NCBI GenBank assembly: GCA_012934845.2
Contig: WNNJ02000238.1
Span: 78,969-142,968, forward strand
Length of the DNA: 64,000 nt
Reading direction: 5' to 3'
Source of the DNA: Pomphorhynchus laevis
Taxonomy: Eukaryota > Acanthocephala > Palaeacanthocephala > Echinorhynchida > Pomphorhynchidae
This document shows, piece by piece, positions 32,969-45,022 of the stretch. A program made the translations under genes and the position numbers. Under the pieces are notes generated by a model. The model had not been told where the DNA came from, did no database searches, and worked only from the letters and a program-made list of their open reading frames with translations. Numbering within the stretch: position 1 is the stretch's first letter; each line of letters starts with the position of its first letter.

Positions 32969-33900
32969 CTAACAAAAATTAAACCATCAAATAAATATAA
33001 ATATATGGATAAAATTGAATTAATAGAATCCTTAAATATTTTGATAAATCAAAATTATTTAAAAGTAGGGACATCTATATTTAGACAAGTAAAAGGTGTT
33101 CCAATGGGTGGTAATAGTAGCCCAATTATAGCTGACTTGTTTTTAAGCTTTATAGAATATGAATTTGTTCATAACTGTGTAAAAACTAAATCTAAACAAT
33201 ATAAATATATGAAATATATGTTTCGATACATTGATGATATATGTGTATTTAATTCTAATAATTTTTATTCAATTAGTGAGCACATTTATCCAGAAAGCCT
33301 TATTCTTAACAAAACCAATATTAATGATAAAGAAGGTGTATATCTAGATATGAACATTAAATTAACATTAACTAAAACTACTATTAATTTATATCGTAAA
33401 GATGACATATTTAAATTTACAAGAAACATATTTTTGCATGAGCATTCATGCATACCATATAATATAAAATATAATACATTAAATAATGAAATTTTAAGAA
33501 TTGCAACAATATGTAATGATATTGGCTTTCTTCAAAATCATTTAAATAATTTAATAGATACATATTTTAAACTAGGTTACTATAAAAATAACATCAAGCA
33601 GAAAATAGTAAAATATATAAATCAACACAATAATATAAAGAATAAATTTAAACTCTTAAGTGGCAAATTTTTATGGATGAATAATAAATAATATACTTTG
33701 CATTAGAATAAGATACTAGATAGTTATTTCAGAGGAAATACATCATTAGCATGTATTTGGCCCCGCTGCTTTGTTGGGTAGAGGAGTTAGGGGCCGAAAC
33801 CTGATAGCATAGCAGTTCCTCCTGATGACCTCTAATTCTTATTCTGATACAACGTCTGTTATTTATTAGTCAATTCATAAAAATGACGTTTATTTTAAAT

Positions 33901-33931
<31 letters not shown>

Positions 33932-34069
33932 ACTTGATTAAAATTATAGAAAATCTAAAAACAATTATTAATTTTATTATTTAATTATTAAATTTTGATT
34001 TAGCATTATTATGTTTTGTTTATTTTATAATTATATAACAATACGTAGACTCAGTTAGCTGATTTAATT
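32969..34069 (+). mobile_element. Naiad-type PLE partial upstream copy (pLTR)
   Basis: It matches 36492-37585 at a constant offset of 3523 bp, with only two or so substitutions and a 7-bp indel in a T-rich run. It contains the end of the RT ORF (33005-33691, including VPMGGNSSPIIADLFLSFIE and FRYIDDICVFN) and the 3' UTR with a hammerhead-like box set. A partial 3' copy lying upstream of a full element in direct orientation is the pLTR layout typical of PLEs. Confidence 0.82.
33759..33828 (+). ncRNA. Hammerhead-like box set in Naiad pLTR
   Basis: In order on the plus strand: GGCCCC (33759-33764), helix III arm (33765-33779), NUH triplet GUA (33778-33780), helix I arm GAGGA (33781-33785), GGGGCC (33790-33795), GAAA (33796-33799), helix III arm to 33815, helix I arm UCCUC (33817-33821), CUGAUGA (33822-33828). 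Helix I is a perfect 5 bp touching both core boxes. Helix III has about nine inner pairs (four G-U) and a distal CUGCU/AGCAG. The GGCCCC/GGGGCC arms would complete helix II only if CUGAUGA were joined to GGCCCC, as in a circle or multimer. It has the same three-strand order as the other arrays, circularly permuted. Confidence 0.5.
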
Positions 34070-34500
34070 TGTTCTACTGACATGTTATTATTGACCTGTG
34101 GACTTTGTTTTCCCGGTAATATGACCTCTGTCAGAAATACTGAAACTATGTATTATTGGTTACGACTTTACTATTATTTTTTCTTATTTTCAAACAAGCA
34201 TGAATTATTAATTCTTAAAAAAGGGAGAAGTTTGCATCCCAAGGTGTTTACACTTTAAAATGTAAACTGCTTCACGTGATCACGTTTAAGAGACCAGGTA
34301 ATGGCCAATAGCTAGGTCGCGTAGCGCGTGGAGTGAAGGTGGTAGATCTTTATAGATCTTGTTCCAGCCTGCAACCGCCTTAAGCAGGGCAGCCCCCTGT
34401 CAGATGCTGCTGGATGGCCCGTTGTAAGTTTAGTCTGAGTCAACTAAACTAGGTGGCGACACCGAAAAAGCAAAGTTAAAAATTATGACTTAAAAGTTAC
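34070..34500 (+). mobile_element. Naiad 5' UTR
   Basis: Non-coding segment between the pLTR copy and the nuclease frame. It has a GC-richer stretch at 34300-34460 with a 7-bp hairpin (gtttagt/actaaac, 34428-34449), unusual in this AT-rich element, that may be a structured 5' RNA. No function is assigned. Confidence 0.45.
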
Positions 34501-34959
34501 ATGTACTCAACAATATTGGAAAAATACGTAAGTACTAATGATTTCAATTTTAGATCTTTTAAATGTAACAGAAAAAATTGTATAGTTTGTGATGTTATAA
34601 ATAATAATAATTGTATCGTAAGTAATACGACAAACAAATGTTTTTCATTAAATATTAATAATAATTGTAACTGCAATACCGCAGGTGTAGTGTATCTAAT
34701 ACAATGCACATGTGGATTGCAATATATAGGAAAAACATATCAAATGTTAAAAACTAGGTTTAGGCAACACATATATAATATACAGCATAATAGTCAAACT
34801 ATATTTCATAAACATATGAGATTAATAGGACATGATATTAAAAACTGTAAATTATTTATTTTAGAACAAATTATCGAAGAAAACATTTCAATATTAAATC
34901 AAAAACTATTAGAAAATGAAGATTTTGGATTAAAACGCTTAATTCCATGTACCCATTAG
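34501..34959 (+). CDS. Naiad N-terminal GIY-YIG endonuclease (frameshifted)
   Basis: A 152-aa frame. It carries a Cys motif (FKCNRKNCIVC), then GVVYLIQCTCGLQYIGKTYQMLKTRFRQHIYNI: VYLIxC...QYIGKT is the GIY-YIG core, R in LKTRFRQH is the active-site helix, and FHKHMRLIGHD and FILEQIIEE supply the later His and Glu. The nuclease precedes the RT, the permuted order described for the Naiad/Chlamys PLE clade, whereas ordinary PLEs have it at the C-terminus. A frameshift near 34945 puts the YPLGLNDVVQG continuation in another frame, which runs to about 35114. The start at 34501 is the first ATG; translation could begin upstream. Confidence 0.8.
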   Translation: MYSTILEKYVSTNDFNFRSFKCNRKNCIVCDVINNNNCIVSNTTNKCFSLNINNNCNCNTAGVVYLIQCTCGLQYIGKTYQMLKTRFRQHIYNIQHNSQTIFHKHMRLIGHDIKNCKLFILEQIIEENISILNQKLLENEDFGLKRLIPCTH

Positions 34960-35104
34960 GATTGAATGACGTGGTACAAGGAATTGGCAGAAGTAGTATA
35001 ATACATAATAAACAACTATATTATAATAATCCGGTTAAACGCAAACCAAGAAGTAATGGTGATAAAAGGAATAGGAAAAATAGAGTTAAAAATATTAAAA
35101 TGAT

Positions 35105-37214
35105 ATGTATATAAATGAACAATTAGAAATATTAAAACAACTTTTAAGTGATAATAAGCTAAAATATCATTATGTTAATATAAGAAGTTTTTCTAAAGAT
35201 ATCATATGTTCAATAAATCAAAAATTAATTAACGACTATGATAGGCTAAGTTGTATAATAGACAGTTATTGTAATACAAAATACTATAATCGTACAATAA
35301 ATGTAAATAATAACAATAGAAAATATACATTAACCATAAACTTCATTAATAAATGTATAGATAACATAAATATAGCCGGACTTTTAAATAATTCTAAAAG
35401 TAAAGAAATAATAGGGTCAGATTTAAGTAAATATATTCCTAAAATAAGGTATAAACTCCTACCACCATTAGGACGAAAAATTTGTAATTATAATAAAGAA
35501 TTAAAATCAATATGTAACGATAATATTAGAAACATAATGGAAACAGAATGCAATTGTAAAAGTCTTAGTTTTGATAAAATAAATGAACATATATGTACCC
35601 ATAATCTAGAATTAATTGAAAATTGTGAATTAAGAAAGCTGCTATCGAAAGGGTATAAATATAGATTAAATAACAACAACGACAAAAATAAAATATACAG
35701 TTCGTTATATAATAACTTAAATGATTACTTTAGTAAGCTGATTAATAGTGAAAGCTCGAATATATCTAAGATAAAAATTTGGAAAGATTATATATTTGAT
35801 AAAATTAAAAATAAAATGAAAATAACAAACAATTATAAAAGGAAAGATAAAATTAATAAAGATATGTATAAAGAACTTACTAAATTAAAGGATAACTATA
35901 TAATAACAACTATTGATAAAGCTAGTAATAACTTTGTCTTCATATGCAAAAAGCTTTATTATGATATACTAATGAAAGAGGTTAATTCTAATGATTTAAA
36001 TGTAAATCCAGCATATGAATGTAGTGAGTTGAGTTTAGAAACAATTATTACAAGTCACTGTTCTATAATGGATAAAAAGGGTATAAAGGTTGAATTAGAT
36101 AATAAAACTATACCTATATTATATTGGAATCCAAAATTACATAAAAATCCAAATAAAACCTAGGTTCATATGTAGTGCGTTTAAATGTACATTAAAACAA
36201 CTTTCTGTTTATATGAATAAAATACTTAAAGTAATTAAAGCACATTTTAGAAAATATTGCAAGATAATCGAAATTAATACTGGTATAAAACACTATTTCA
36301 GTATTAATTCTACAAAAGAATTTTTAGAACAGACAAAAAGAATAAATTTTCAAAATATAAATACATACGATTTTAGTACGCTTTATACAAATCTAGATTT
36401 AGTAGATATTAAAGAAGCGTTAGTAAAATTAATTAATCTTATATTCGGAAAAGGATATACATATATATGTTATAATAATTATAACGCCTATCTAACAAAA
36501 ATTAAACCATCAAATAAATATAAATATATGGATAAAATTGAATTAATAGAATCCTTAAATATTTTGATAAATCAAAATTATTTAAAAGTAGGGACATCTA
36601 TATTTAGACAAGTAAAAGGTGTTCCAATGGGTGGTAATAGTAGCCCAATTATAGCTGACTTGTTTTTAAGCTTTATAGAATATGAATTTGTTCATAACTG
36701 TGTAAAAACTAAATCTAAACAATATAAATATATGAAATATATGTTTCGATACATTGATGATATATGTGTATTTAATTCTAATAATTTTTATTCAATTAGT
36801 GAGCACATTTATCCAGAAAGCCTTATTCTTAACAAAACCAATATTAATGATAAAGAAGGTGTATATCTAGATATGAACATTAAATTAACATTAACTAAAA
36901 CTACTATTAATTTATATCGTAAAGATGACATATTTAAATTTACAAGAAACATATTTTTGCATGAGCATTCATGCATACCATATAATATAAAATATAATAC
37001 ATTAAATAATGAAATTTTAAGAATTGCAACAATATGTAATGATATTGGCTTTCTTCAGAGTCATTTAAATAATTTAATAGATACATATTTTAAACTAGGT
37101 TACTATAAAAATAACATCAAGCAGAAAATAGTAAAATATATAAATCAACACAATAATATAAAGAATAAATTTAAACTCTTAAGTGGCAAATTTTTATGGA
37201 TGAATAATAAATAA
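35105..37214 (+). CDS. Naiad reverse transcriptase (one frameshift)
   Basis: The first frame, 35105-36163, holds the N-terminal domain and IITTIDKASNNFVFICK (equivalent to the KQADKG block of other PLEs), ending at PKLHKNPNKT. A 1-nt insertion near 36150 shifts the rest into a second frame entered before 36213. The related copy at 50.7 kb reads through this point in one frame (NPIKPRFICSA), which confirms the lesion. The second frame has NTYDFSTLYTNLDL (motif A), VKGVPMGGNSSPIIADLF (B) and FRYIDDICVFN (C; catalytic DD), and ends at 37214. Codon use is extremely AT-rich compared with the LINEs. Confidence 0.82.
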
Positions 37215-37585
37215 TATACTTTGCATTAGAATAAGATACTAGATAGTTATTTCAGAGGAAATACATCATTAGCATGTATTTGGCCCCGCTGCTTTGTTGG
37301 GTAGAGGAGTTAGGGGCCGAAACCTGATAGCATAGCAGTTCCTCCTGATGACCTCTAATTCTTATTCTGATACAACGTCTGTTATTTATTAGTCAATTCA
37401 TAAAAATGACGTTTATTTTAAATTTTATTTTTTATTTTTATTTTTTAACTTGATTAAAATTATAGAAAATCTAAAAACAATTATTAATTTTATTATTTAA
37501 TTATTAAATTTTGATTTAGCATTATTATGTTTTGTTTATTTTATAATTATATAACAATACGTAGACTCAGTTAGCTGATTTAATT
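37215..37585 (+). mobile_element. Naiad 3' UTR, downstream pLTR end
   Basis: A direct repeat of 33692-34069, carrying the second hammerhead-like box set. The common end of the copies is ctcagttagctgatttaatt. Confidence 0.75.
37282..37351 (+). ncRNA. Hammerhead-like box set, downstream Naiad copy
   Basis: Identical to 33759-33828, with the same arms, GUA triplet, GAAA and CUGAUGA. Confidence 0.5.
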
Positions 37586-37955
37586 CTTTTGCTCAAATGT
37601 TTTCATAATAATAAAATATCTCAATGTAGCAGGTAGATAATCAATATTCGAGTATGTGTCAAATATTTTCTCAATTTCTGATTATAATCGAGGTCTATTT
37701 TCAATTATTATATTTTTTAAAGTGGCCAACAGATATTTCATACCCATGATATCATGTAATTGAATAAGGAGATAGCCTAGGGATAATGTTTCAAGATGTG
37801 GGTGTACAGATATAGCTTCATAAGGTTTCACATTAGCAGGGACTAATCTTACAGCTAACAAATCTTGAAATTGTTTTATTATTATATTATTATAGTGTAC
37901 AAGTTACTAGCCACAAATGGCTGTTTCAACTGTTCACAAATTACATTTTAAAATA

Positions 37956-40941
37956 TTAATTAAAATACATCCACGAATCCAAATTAGAGTTCACAATCCA
38001 CTTCAGCAGCATCTTCTTGAAGTGTCTATTGCTAGTAGCATTGACGACGTCTTCAGGCAGCGAATTCCAAACATTCAATGCGCGGTGGGAAAGCCTACTC
38101 ACATTCCTTATTTTGCCATGGGGGAATTTAAATAACGTAAGGGAGTGACCTCTGCGACGCGAATTTCTCAATTTTATCGAATTGGATGGGAACCCCTCTT
38201 TTCCACGAACCAAATGCCACATGGCTACAAGATTTAAATATAGTAGCCTCTGGGCCGTTGAAGGCATTTTTAAGCAAGCTAGGCGCTCATTGTAAGAATA
38301 AAGAGATGTAATGCAAAGTTTGGTTCCTCTACGTAAAATCGACTCGGTCTTTTTCATCTCAGCCTTGGTGGATGGAAAAGTTGATGCGATGCAGTATTCT
38401 ACATGCGGACGGACTAACGCACAGTAGAGATGCTTAAATAATTTTGGATGCAGCTTACTAAATGTGTTCTTAATACAATACAAGGCCTTCATGGCTTTAC
38501 CGTAGATATAATCGGTATTCGGTCGTGTTTTAAGGTCGTTATTCAAAATAATCCCTAGGTCTCTATGAACAGAAATGTTGTGAAGCTTATAACATCCTAA
38601 ATAGAATTCATGATCATATTTACATTTGCCGAGTTTCATATGAACGCACTTATCTACATTTATGGTCATACCGGTAGCACTGCTCCAGTCGTAGATTGTC
38701 TGGAGATCATGTTGTAGATGCCGGCCATCAGGATCTGAGATGCTATCGCACCACACTTTCACATCGTCTGCGAATGCCAGGCAGGGACTGTTTATGCGTA
38801 ACAGAAGATCATTGAGAAATATAATAAAAAGCAAGGGACCAAGGACTGTACCTTGCGGAACTCCGGATTTAACTAACCTAGTAGAAGACATGATATTGCC
38901 AACCCTCACCTGAAATGATCTCCCGTCCAAAAAATCACGAATCCAATTGCATAACATGGAGGATACTCCGTAGTGTGCTAACAACCTAATCATCCCATCA
39001 TGAGGGACGCGATCGAAGGCTTTCGAAAAATCAATAAAGATTATATCGAGTGAGCTACCAAAACTTAACGACTGGGTCCAAGTTTCGCGCGCGGTAAGCA
39101 AGTTCGTCAAACAAGAACGGGAGTGACGAAAATTCATGTTGAGCGGACGATAGTATACCAAGAGAGACAAGATGATCGTAGACTCTAGTGCTGATGGCGC
39201 GTTCGAGAACTTTGCACAGAGAAGAGGTTAAGCTTATTGGCCTATAATCACCACAGGATGATGCAAAAAATTTTTTGGGAATAGGAACAACGGTTGCAGT
39301 TTTCCAATCTTCTGGGACACTGCCAGTGGCCAGAATTTTATCAAAGATAATAGTCAGGAATGGTGCCAGGTAACTCGATAAAGCTTTGAGCAGGTATGGG
39401 GAGATGTCATCGGGGCCAGCTGCGCTAAAAGGACGAATATTATTGAGATAATCTTGAATTTCAGTAACGCAAATTGGCCGGGATTCATTACGCGGAGGGA
39501 TAGAGCACCCGTACCATATCATATGAGAATCGCAATGTGGTAAAGTGGATAAAGAGAACGAGGATGCGAAGGTCTCAGCTATATCAGTTTCATTTGTAAC
39601 CAAGCCACATTCAGAGTGCACATGCTTGATTGCAGAGTTGAGCGTTCCGTTTTGCCGAGCATATGACCAAAATAGCTTGGGGTTGCGATTAACTTCCTTG
39701 ATGATTGTAGATTCGAATTTATCACGTTTTAACGTTTTCATACGAGTACAGACGTTCCTAAGATACCTATAAATGTTGGCGTAATACGGAAGCGAACGAG
39801 ATAACTTCCAAAGACGATTTCGTACTCGCAACATCAATCTCAGGTCCTTATCGAACCAAACAGGATATTTAGTATTTGGCGAGATGATACGCTTTGGTGC
39901 AAACACGTCAGAAATACCTAAAAGGTAATCCCCAATCACTTTTAGTGAGACTTCTTTAGTATTTGTTAAAGATAGTGGACGACGTTGACAGAAAGATAAA
40001 ATTTGCTCATCAAGCACTTTTGACCAAACCCGTTTTACGATGGGAGCCGTAAAATGGCGGAATTTAAAGTTTAGGGTGACCTGTAGTGATAGCACGCAGT
40101 GGTCAGAGTTACCTATCGGTGGAAGATAATCCACTCGAGCTATGTCTTCAAGACGTTTGGAAAAAACCAAGTCAAGTATAGTATCATTATTATGGGAAGA
40201 AAATCGTGTGGGCTCTTGAATGTGTTGTACTAGTAAGAGTTCATCAGCAAGGAAGTGGGAGATTTCTCTTTCTACGACGGTGCCATCATCAAATATTGTT
40301 TGCCGCCAATATGATCTAGGTAGGTTAAAGTCTCCTAGAAGAAGGAAATGAGAACTGATACTTATCGATCGCAATACTGACTTCAGAAGATTACAATCAG
40401 TGATCATAGAAGGTGAGCGATATACAACGCAGAGACTGATACCAACACGATCATACCCAATATGAAAGGTAATACTCTCGAACGAGCCTTGCGGATCACA
40501 AACTTGATCGATGCCAGAAATTAGCAAATGGTCTCGAACGTACACTGCAACACCGCCCCCTCGCATACTGGACCTCCTGTCCCCTCGAAGTAGACGATAA
40601 CCTGGAATATTTACAGTGGCATCCAAGATGTGTTCATGTATCCATGACTCACTAAGACAGAATATATCATACGCATTAACCTCAACATGGTATCGAAGCT
40701 CTACAAGTTGTGCAGGAAGACTTCGTAAATTTGAATAACCTACCGATAAATAGCAACGAGTTGCATTGGAATCCTTTTTGGTTTTACTAAGGCACGGTCT
40801 ATCAAATACAATCAGATACCCTAAGGAATGGTCAGTGTTCTCTGAATTTACATGGAAACAGGGGTCCCGACAGTTAAAGGAGCCAACTGTTTCCAACGTA
40901 CGACAGGACGCCACTTGACAACCCGAAAATCCCGTATGCAT
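37956..40941 (-). pseudogene. LINE-Y ORF2: APE endonuclease and reverse transcriptase
   Basis: The minus-strand frame 40941-39055 has the APE nuclease (YSNLRSLPAQ, FCLSESWI with catalytic E, GGGVAVYVRD, LLLGDFNLP with D-x-N, and GNSDHCVL with the final SDH), then the start of RT (DDISPYLLK, CGDYRPISLTS). After a frameshift near 39100 the frame 39170-37956 continues with IFIDFSKAFDRVPHDGM (motif A), SGVPQGTVLGPLLF (B), LAFADDVKVW (C) and the thumb/C-terminal region ending in VNSNLDSWMYFN. There is no RNase H. This is a CR1/jockey-group LINE with essentially full-length domains. ORF1 ends by overlapping the ORF2 start by about 90 bp in another frame. Confidence 0.85.
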
Positions 40942-42065
40942 ATATTAGCCTCACCTTGAGAAAGCCGGTGTCTCAATTCGATGTTTGCTTTTCGTAATTG
41001 TAATCGCTCATCTGGCGAAAGGTCACGAAGGATACGAAATGGCAACCCCCTAAGACGATATCCACGTGATAACAACATGCGCACATGATCACTAGAGGAC
41101 AATATCACCTTCAACAGTCTTGGTTTCTCCTGTGTTCTTTTACCAAGCCGAAATAGCTTCTTCACGTGTATAGACGATGCTAACTCTTCATCACCTTCAT
41201 GCAATAGATGGGATAATACCTTACGCAAAATAGACACGTCATGGTCCATATGTTCCTGTGAGTTTGCGGAATTGGACTCAGTAAGTTCGCTGAATAACAC
41301 GCTATATGACCTGTCATAATGATGCCGAGTTATCTCAACCGACTTCGCATGTCGAACTTCACTATTTTCTGTAGGGGAAAAGTTCGATGCTATATGGGTT
41401 GGGGATCTGTTGTCTGAAGACGTGCACAAGCTGGACGACGAATTTGCTTGGACACTGGTGTCATTGTTGTCGATAATTGGCTTATCACATGGTGCAACAT
41501 TTATAAGAGCATGCTTTGAATTCAATGAAGTCCGTAAAACACTGTCGCCCATCCGGCATTGAGGCTCAACTTCAATGTTGGAACTTGTGGCATTTACTAC
41601 TGATTTAGGAGGCAAGTAATTTTCTAGCGTAGATGAAATGATGTGCGAATCGTCATCAGAAACTATCTTAGTAATCGTATATGACCTCTCATGTCCCCTT
41701 TTCCACACTCGAGTTGGCGTTGAAGCCACAGAAAGGCTATTATCATGTTGTGTTTTACTCTGGACGTGAGGGGAGATCTCTAGTTAATCGGCTTGTTTTG
41801 TGGTGTCTGTACATGAATTGGTACATTGGTTATTATCATTATCATCGGTAGGTTTGTTTTGCTCACTCCTCGTAGCCCTTCGTATAACAGCACTGCAAAA
41901 GCCGCACATGAATGATCGCACGTGATATATCGCCTGATCTTTACTCTTGACTTTGACAATGCTCCACACATCACAGTTTGGCGCATCGCAGCCTACTTCT
42001 AACTGAGTGTAACAGTCGTCAGATAATGAGTTATTGATTCTGCCCTTCTTATATTTTTTGGTCAT
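40848..42065 (-). pseudogene. LINE-Y ORF1, PHD-like, one nonsense codon
   Basis: Frame from ATG 42065 (MTKKYKKGRINNSLSD) with CDAPNCDVWSIVKVKS and MCGFCSAVI, a PHD-like Cys cluster. It stops at TAA 41784-41786 and then continues in the same frame from before ATG 41729 to 40848. The second part has a Ser-rich linker, EHMDHDVSILRKVLSHLL (coiled-coil-like helix) and RPRLLKVILSSSDHVRMLL followed by LRGLPFRILRDLSPDERLQL, an RRM-like beta-alpha fold pattern typical of LINE ORF1. A single in-frame stop is the only lesion. It is likely to bind LINE RNA. Confidence 0.7.
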
Positions 42066-42114
42066 TGTAATCGTGAGACAACGAGGTATTCGCTTGTATG
42101 TTATTATATTGTTC

Positions 42115-42200
42115 CGTTTAAGTAATCCTGGATTGATCAGGAACTGGATTGATTGTAAGTAATCCTGGATTGATCAGGAACTGGATTGATTGTAATTAAT
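42115..42200 (+). repeat. Direct duplication in LINE-Y 5' UTR
   Basis: A unit containing agtaatcctggattgatcag followed by gaactggattgattgta is repeated twice in tandem (about 38 bp), just upstream of the ORF1 start. Confidence 0.85.
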
Positions 42201-43394
42201 CGTAAAATGCTTCCCAAGTAAAATATGTTTCGTTGTGTGTTTAAGCTTGTATGTTATTTTATTGTAAGTAGTTTATTAAGCAGCCAAGAAAGTTCAAATA
42301 TAACAATATATGATAAAACCAACTGTGAATGTTGATTCGGATTATTAAGTAGTGCAAATTAAAGCCTATCCTGCATATAATATGATCTAGCATTATTTGG
42401 AACTTATTTAGACAGTGTTAGAATAATGCATTAAGAACTGCAGTCGTATAACCAGTTGACACAAACCAGCCTTTATGCATTGATGATTTTAGTATTATAT
42501 CATCATCACAATAAGTGATATCAACCCAAGCCTCGTTATTGTTGGCTCTAGAGATTATTTCTTGTCCTACCGTATACGTTTCAGGCATACCAAAGAAGCC
42601 TCAAATGGTCGGATACCGCTTGTATAAAGATAAAACCGCTTGCAGAGGTACGCGGTAGGAAACTCGACAAGGGCATTCTGCAATCACTCCAGCATCATAT
42701 GCAACATGTGTTATCATATGTCAATGTGCGACGTACCACTGTATAATCTCTACGGCATTAACGGGGAGTGTGCAATTATGAAAGTCATTTATCATCATAG
42801 AGGTCAAAGTCATTTAATAACATGCCTTACGGCCTGGGAATGCATTTGTTATTTTTCAAAAAATCCCATAGCAGTGGCGAATCGATTATAACCTTGACTG
42901 TTGTAATCTATTTGAATGAAGTTTGAGCTGAAAGACTTCCTATGTAAGATGGTTGAGACGGCGGTCGATACTATACTAGCTGTCAATATGATCCCACCGA
43001 TATCGTGAATATACTTTATATCAGCTATGTTGTTAGCCAACCGAAGGTCGTTGATAAAAGGATTCCGAAATGCAGGATTTATCCAACACGTTCTACGGTG
43101 TTGGAGGAAACCATAATATAATATAATAATTATTAATCAAAATAGTTGTATTCTTTTGTGTTTAATAAATTGTTTGTGTTTAAAATAATAATAATTACAA
43201 AAAATAATAATTATTAAATCATGGATATCTTTTAAATAACTGTCATACCCGCATTTTTGTTCACAACCGTAACGAGACATGTGTATGCTTCTTCTGTCAC
43301 GAATCGTGCAAGTTTTTATTACACGCATTTAAGTGTCTCGTGATATCCCAGAAATCGTTAAAAGTCATAGTCGAACTTCGCATTCGTCTGACAA
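42201..43394. other. No recognisable gene
   Basis: Small frames at 42640-42891 (plus), 42849-43040 and 43137-43328 (minus) lack family features. 43060-43110 contains an imperfect hairpin (caacacgttctacggtgttg). Confidence 0.4.
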
Positions 43395-43984
43395 CTAGAA
43401 ATACCTGACGTTTGGGAACTCATTCTGTGGACGAAATTTTAAATGTTTTATAATGTTTTTTATACATATTTTGTTTGCCCAAGGCGAGAAACGGAAAGTC
43501 TTAAATAAATACTCTTCATAATCATTATAATTATTATCATATTCTTTGGTCCCCTGCCAAAGCCGCAACTGGAAATTTCCTTCAGTGTTAAATCTAGAAA
43601 TAATCTCTTTTCTAACGTCACATTTGATAAGTGGAGCGAACACACCCTAATAGATAGGCCACTTACTATTTCAATCTAGAAATAACCTCTTTAACGTCAC
43701 ATTTAATAGGTGGAGAGAATACTCCCCAATTATATAGGCCACTTACTATATAAGAAAGACATAGTCATACAATTCGCAAAGTATGCCATGCGATCTTGAT
43801 ACGTTGTTCTAAACTTAGGTTCACGTGCATGATTTCGCCCACTCCAAGTATCATTCCATGATGCACCATAAAATGCATCTAATGACAGATGTATACCAGT
43901 CAATTTCACAGTGGCACATAAACTCATCGCATATATTGGTGCCACATTTTTTTCACCACTAAGACAAGCAGTTTTCATAATCAA
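43395..43984 (-). other. Two unidentified minus-strand frames with internal duplication
   Basis: Frames 43984-43730 (84 aa, ending MTMSFLYSKWPI) and 43643-43395 (82 aa) are separated by a tandem duplication of about 78 bp (43592-43668 and 43672-43748). The upper frame has a GIHLSLDAFYGASWNDTW stretch. I do not recognise either protein. They could be parts of one gene interrupted by the duplication. Confidence 0.3.
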
Positions 43985-44166
43985 ATCCGAACTTACTATA
44001 TGTAGTGATTGTTTAATACGACAATCATTAAATTAAGATCTTAAAAAACTAAACGTCTTTCAAAGACGGTTGGCAGAATTAATTGAAGTTGCAGGGAGGA
44101 GGGTTGGATCCAGAATTCGCCTTTTGTAAATGTCTTCTGTTTTATTATTTTAAAATTTCACATCTT

Positions 44167-45022
44167 TTAGACCAAGCTGAATGTAAAAGACAACAATTCG
44201 AGCATTTTGGAGAAAGTCTGCAATCGAAGATCCCACAGACTCTTAATGATGATCACACAGATCCCACAGACTCTTAATTTATTGTAACTAGAGCTCCAGT
44301 GCCTCCAGCCGTGACATATGTTACAATGGGGGTACACTAGATTATCTGAGATAATTTTTGTAAATTTTAGATTGCACTTCAAAGGGATTGTGCGCAGCCT
44401 TAGAAATTATATCTTCGTTGCATTTATCAGTATTAGCAAATGCAGCAGGAATAGGCAAATTGTCCTTGTTATTGATAAACCTAACATTGTGCATGTTAAA
44501 ACGTTTCTCAAGGACTTCGATGTAACTTTTACCAAGGTCAGTGATGATATTGGTAATCCTGACTGAGGCCATGATCGGTTTTAGAGTAAGAACCCCCCCC
44601 CATGTTCGAGAGATTATCGTTGAAAAACTTTTTATAGGATGAGGAAATGTCGGGAGTAACAAATGAGATTCTGTACGTGATATAACTCTGGCAAAGTTAA
44701 AAATTACTCTGTCTGGTAGTGCTAGAGCAAAGTTTCTTAGATAAACGTTAAAAAACACGTTTCTAGCTACAGGTGTGTTAGGAGTAATAGTCGCCAGATT
44801 CGCATGTTTCTTTATAGGAGGAAGCACCTCCCCATCAAAATCAGAGGCAAAACCTTCACTAACCTTGACTGGATCCACTGGAACAGTCATTACCCTCTTC
44901 AACTCTTCTTTGTCAAGAATCATACAGGAATTTGCACTGAAATTGTTAGCTTTTCGGGAATTCTTTGATCGTCCGAACGTTACACTTGCACAATTTTTCA
45001 TTTTGAAACGACCGACAATCAT
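44167..45022 (-). pseudogene. Non-LTR (jockey/I-like) gag-type ORF1 fragment, copy 1
   Basis: The minus-strand frame 45022-44342 has VYLRNFALALPDRVIFNFAR, VRITNIITDLGKSYIEVLEK and LPIPAAFANTDK. A second frame, 44382-44167, has HCNICHGWRHWSSSYNKLRVC, a decayed zinc knuckle (CX2CX4HX4, last Cys lost). The order matches copy 2 at 46098-47201. Confidence 0.55.
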
